From positions 1-64,000 of the forward strand of contig JAPOVP010000002.1 of NCBI GenBank assembly GCA_026708085.1: a stretch of DNA of 64,000 nucleotides, in the 5' to 3' direction. Numbering within the stretch: the first letter of the stretch is position 1; every line of letters starts with the position of its first letter. Of this stretch, positions 62,069-64,000 are shown in pieces. The position numbers and the translations under genes are program-made. The stretch is from Caldilineaceae bacterium. GTDB taxonomy: Bacteria > Chloroflexota > Anaerolineae > Caldilineales > Caldilineaceae. Under the pieces are notes generated by a model. The model was not told the DNA's origin and did not search any database. It worked only from the letters and a program-made list of their open reading frames with translations.

Positions 62069-63214
62069 GTTTAGTGGCGGCACATCCACCCAGCGCCGCT
62101 CCTGCCACGCCTGATAACCCAACTCGGCCAGCTGCACGCCTTTCGCCCCTTCCAGCAGCGTATAGGGGAACGGTTCCCCCTTCACCGCATGGCGCAGGAA
62201 CATCTCCCACTCGATCTTGAAGGCGTTGTCGTAGGGATTGTTGTTCGGCATCCATTGCCACGTATCGTAGAACTGGACCGGCTGCGGAATGTCCGGATTC
62301 CACACCGGCTTGGGCGTGAACGAGTCGCCCTGAATCGCGCACTCGCGCAGACCCGCCACCGCGCTGCCGCGCGTGCCGTCCACCTGGATCGTCAGCAGGT
62401 CGTCGCGACGCACCCGAACACACCAGGAGGAGTTGAAGTTGCAGATGATCCCGTTTTCCAATTCGAACATGGCGTACGCCCCGTCATCGGCGTCGGAGTT
62501 GTAGGATGCGCCTTCTTCGTCGATGCGTTCCGGCACGTGGTTGGCCGCGATGCAAGTGAGCCGCTGGATCGGGCCGAAGAGGTTGTCGATGACGTAACGC
62601 CAGTGCGCGAACATATCCAGAACGATGCCGCCGCTCTCCGACTTTTTGTAGTTCCAGGAGGGGCGCTGCGCCGGCTGGTCCTTGCCGTCGAAAACCCAGT
62701 AACCGAACTCGCCGCGCACCGCCAGAATGCGGCCGAAGAATCCGGTGTCGATCAGGTACTTGAGCTTCAGCAGACCGGGCAGAAACAGCTTGTCCTGGAC
62801 AACGCCGTTGCTCACCCCCGCGTCGCTCGCCGCTTGCGCCAGCTGCAACGCATCCTCGATATTGCCCGCGGTCGGCTTTTCACAGTAGACCGCCTTGCCT
62901 GCCTCGATCGCCTGCAAGGTATTCGGCACCCGCAGGTTGGTTGCCAGCGCATCGAAGTAGATGCTGTTATGATCGTCCTCCAGCGCCTCGTCCAGATTGG
63001 TCGTCCACTTGCTCACATTGTGCGCCGCCGACAGATGCCGCAGCTTGTCCGGGTTGCGGCCGACCAGCACCGGCTCCGGCATGATCCTGTCCCCGTCGGA
63101 GGTGACCGTGCCGCCCTGCTCCCGGATCGCCAGAATCGAACGGACCAGATGCTGATTCGTGCCCATCCGCCCGGTCACGCCGTTCAGTATTACGCCAACT
63201 GCAATTTCAGCCAT
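62054..63214 (-). CDS. Gfo/Idh/MocA-family dehydrogenase
   Basis: The product of about 386 aa has a Rossmann start (AVGVILNGVTGRMGTNQHLV), the family motif VYCEKPTAGN (the EKP lysine) and VVQDKLFLPGLLKLKYLIDT. The substrate-domain segments SESGGIVLDMFAHWRYVID and DDGAYAMFELENG follow. These enzymes oxidise or reduce sugars and inositols with NAD(P). The start is set at MAEIAVG, where the fold begins; ATGs nine and fourteen codons upstream are possible. It lies 92 bases after a sugar isomerase-like gene on the same strand, as in carbohydrate catabolic operons. Substrate unknown. Confidence 0.9.
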   Translation of the reverse strand: MAEIAVGVILNGVTGRMGTNQHLVRSILAIREQGGTVTSDGDRIMPEPVLVGRNPDKLRHLSAAHNVSKWTTNLDEALEDDHNSIYFDALATNLRVPNTLQAIEAGKAVYCEKPTAGNIEDALQLAQAASDAGVSNGVVQDKLFLPGLLKLKYLIDTGFFGRILAVRGEFGYWVFDGKDQPAQRPSWNYKKSESGGIVLDMFAHWRYVIDNLFGPIQRLTCIAANHVPERIDEEGASYNSDADDGAYAMFELENGIICNFNSSWCVRVRRDDLLTIQVDGTRGSAVAGLRECAIQGDSFTPKPVWNPDIPQPVQFYDTWQWMPNNNPYDNAFKIEWEMFLRHAVKGEPFPYTLLEGAKGVQLAELGYQAWQERRWVDVPPLNCSGQ

Positions 63215-63306
63215 AGGTAGGAAATGCTCCCGTTGATGCATGGCCCCAAGGACCACCGAAGGCTTATGCGGCCGCGTCTGCGCGGCGCCTGCAAAAGCCT
63301 GAGGGA

Positions 63307-64000
63307 CTAAGCATGATTTGTGTAGGCTTCCACCACCCGCTCCAGGAACTGCTCCTGGTCCATCGCCCAGTAACGGTTTGAAAAGATTTCGACCTCATTA
63401 TACCCGTCAAACCCGGCCTCCTCAACCCAGCCGCGAATCTGGCGAATGTCAATGCAGCCCTCGCCCATCAGCCCGCGGTCTAGCAGCAGGTCTTCGGTGG
63501 GCGTGCGCCAGTCGCAGACGTGAAAGGCGAACATCTTGCCCATCTGCCCACAACGGCCGATCTCCCGCTCCAGTTCAGGGTCCCACCAAAGGTGATAGAC
63601 GTCCACAACCACCCCGACATACGGCGAATCGATGCCGGCGCAAATGTCATTGGCCTGCGCCATCGTGTTCACAGCGGAGCGGCTGTCCGCGTACATCGGA
63701 TGCAGCGGCTCCACGCCCAGCTTGACCCCCGCGGCCTCGGAATGCGTTAGCACCGCCTCTATCCCGTCCCGGATCTGGCTGCGGCCGGCGTCCAGCGGCT
63801 GGCCCGGCACCGCCCCGCAGACGAGCACGACCAGCGGTGCGCCCAGGGCCGCGGCCTCGTCAATGGCGCGGCGGTTGTCGTCAAGCGCCTCCTGCCGCGC
63901 CGATTCCGTCTCCCCCGGGAAGAACCCGCCCCTGCACAACGAGACGACCTCCATTCCCGCATCACGGATCTGCCTGCCCGCGGCCGTGATATCCCGCCCC
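63307..64000 (-). CDS. Sugar phosphate isomerase/epimerase-like TIM barrel protein, partial
   Basis: The frame is open to the window edge, so the N-terminus is missing; 230 residues are visible. They show the xylose isomerase-like (AP endonuclease 2 superfamily) barrel pattern: [47 protein letters not shown] with the metal-binding glutamate, [20 protein letters not shown] with the D-x-x-H motif, and FHVCDW. The ending is [16 protein letters not shown] with a second glutamate. It likely interconverts keto sugars or inositol derivatives. It is cotranscribed with the Gfo/Idh/MocA gene, a frequent pairing. Confidence 0.85.
   Translation of the reverse strand, partial: GRDITAAGRQIRDAGMEVVSLCRGGFFPGETESARQEALDDNRRAIDEAAALGAPLVVLVCGAVPGQPLDAGRSQIRDGIEAVLTHSEAAGVKLGVEPLHPMYADSRSAVNTMAQANDICAGIDSPYVGVVVDVYHLWWDPELEREIGRCGQMGKMFAFHVCDWRTPTEDLLLDRGLMGEGCIDIRQIRGWVEEAGFDGYNEVEIFSNRYWAMDQEQFLERVVEAYTNHA

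Overview
The window looks like chromosomal housekeeping DNA from a GC-rich, probably uncultured member of the Chloroflexota. The support is indirect. An FMN riboswitch controls a RibXY-type ABC riboflavin importer, an arrangement known from Chloroflexus relatives. The S12 loop is of the Gram-positive type. The mur ligases, FtsW and EF-G have the usual bacterial form, and the RNA polymerase large subunits carry big lineage-specific insertions. No rRNA, tRNA, CRISPR array or intact transposase was seen.

Layout. Positions 1-13158, minus strand, hold rpoB-rpoC-rpsL-rpsG-fusA and the first 18 codons of tuf. Three promoters close to consensus precede rpoB, rpsL and tuf, and a strong hairpin terminator follows rpoC. 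Positions 14360-36001, plus strand, are a long division and cell wall cluster: mraZ (with a three-repeat MraZ operator), rsmH, an ftsL-like gene, a class B PBP, murF, mraY, murD, ftsW, murG, two CvpA-like membrane genes, murC, a nonsense-interrupted kinase, murB, ddl, ftsQ, ftsA and ftsZ. murE is absent. nrdR, with tandem NrdR boxes, and the class II ribonucleotide reductase nrdJ follow. Positions 39681-42892 carry a methyltransferase (minus), greA and lysS. Positions 43522-46831 are the FMN riboswitch and the three-gene riboflavin ABC operon. Positions 46919-49379, minus strand, are rpsF-rpsR-ppiC.

Positions 50122-64000 are accessory: a small ribbon-helix-helix-like protein, a frameshifted Cache-like lipoprotein, a Slt-type lytic transglycosylase, two tandem related secreted proteins, a broken small secreted gene, a soluble hybrid histidine kinase/response regulator with its own DNA-binding domain, a decayed group II intron, a radical SAM/SPASM maturase-like enzyme with a SEC-C tail, a Gfo/Idh/MocA dehydrogenase and a partial sugar isomerase-like TIM barrel protein.

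The most unusual signals are these. (i) An RpoA-CTD-like domain lies inside the beta' subunit, and a triple helical repeat lies inside beta. (ii) A canonical EF-hand loop is inserted in the parvulin domain of PpiC. (iii) Two dispersed intergenic repeat families are present, one of which runs in frame into the ends of PBP and MurF. (iv) A group II intron relic keeps a recognisable 34-nt domain V whose catalytic triad is altered. (v) Four small genes are broken by single stops or by frameshifts, two of them in G runs. The last point fits either pseudogenisation or consensus errors in the assembly.
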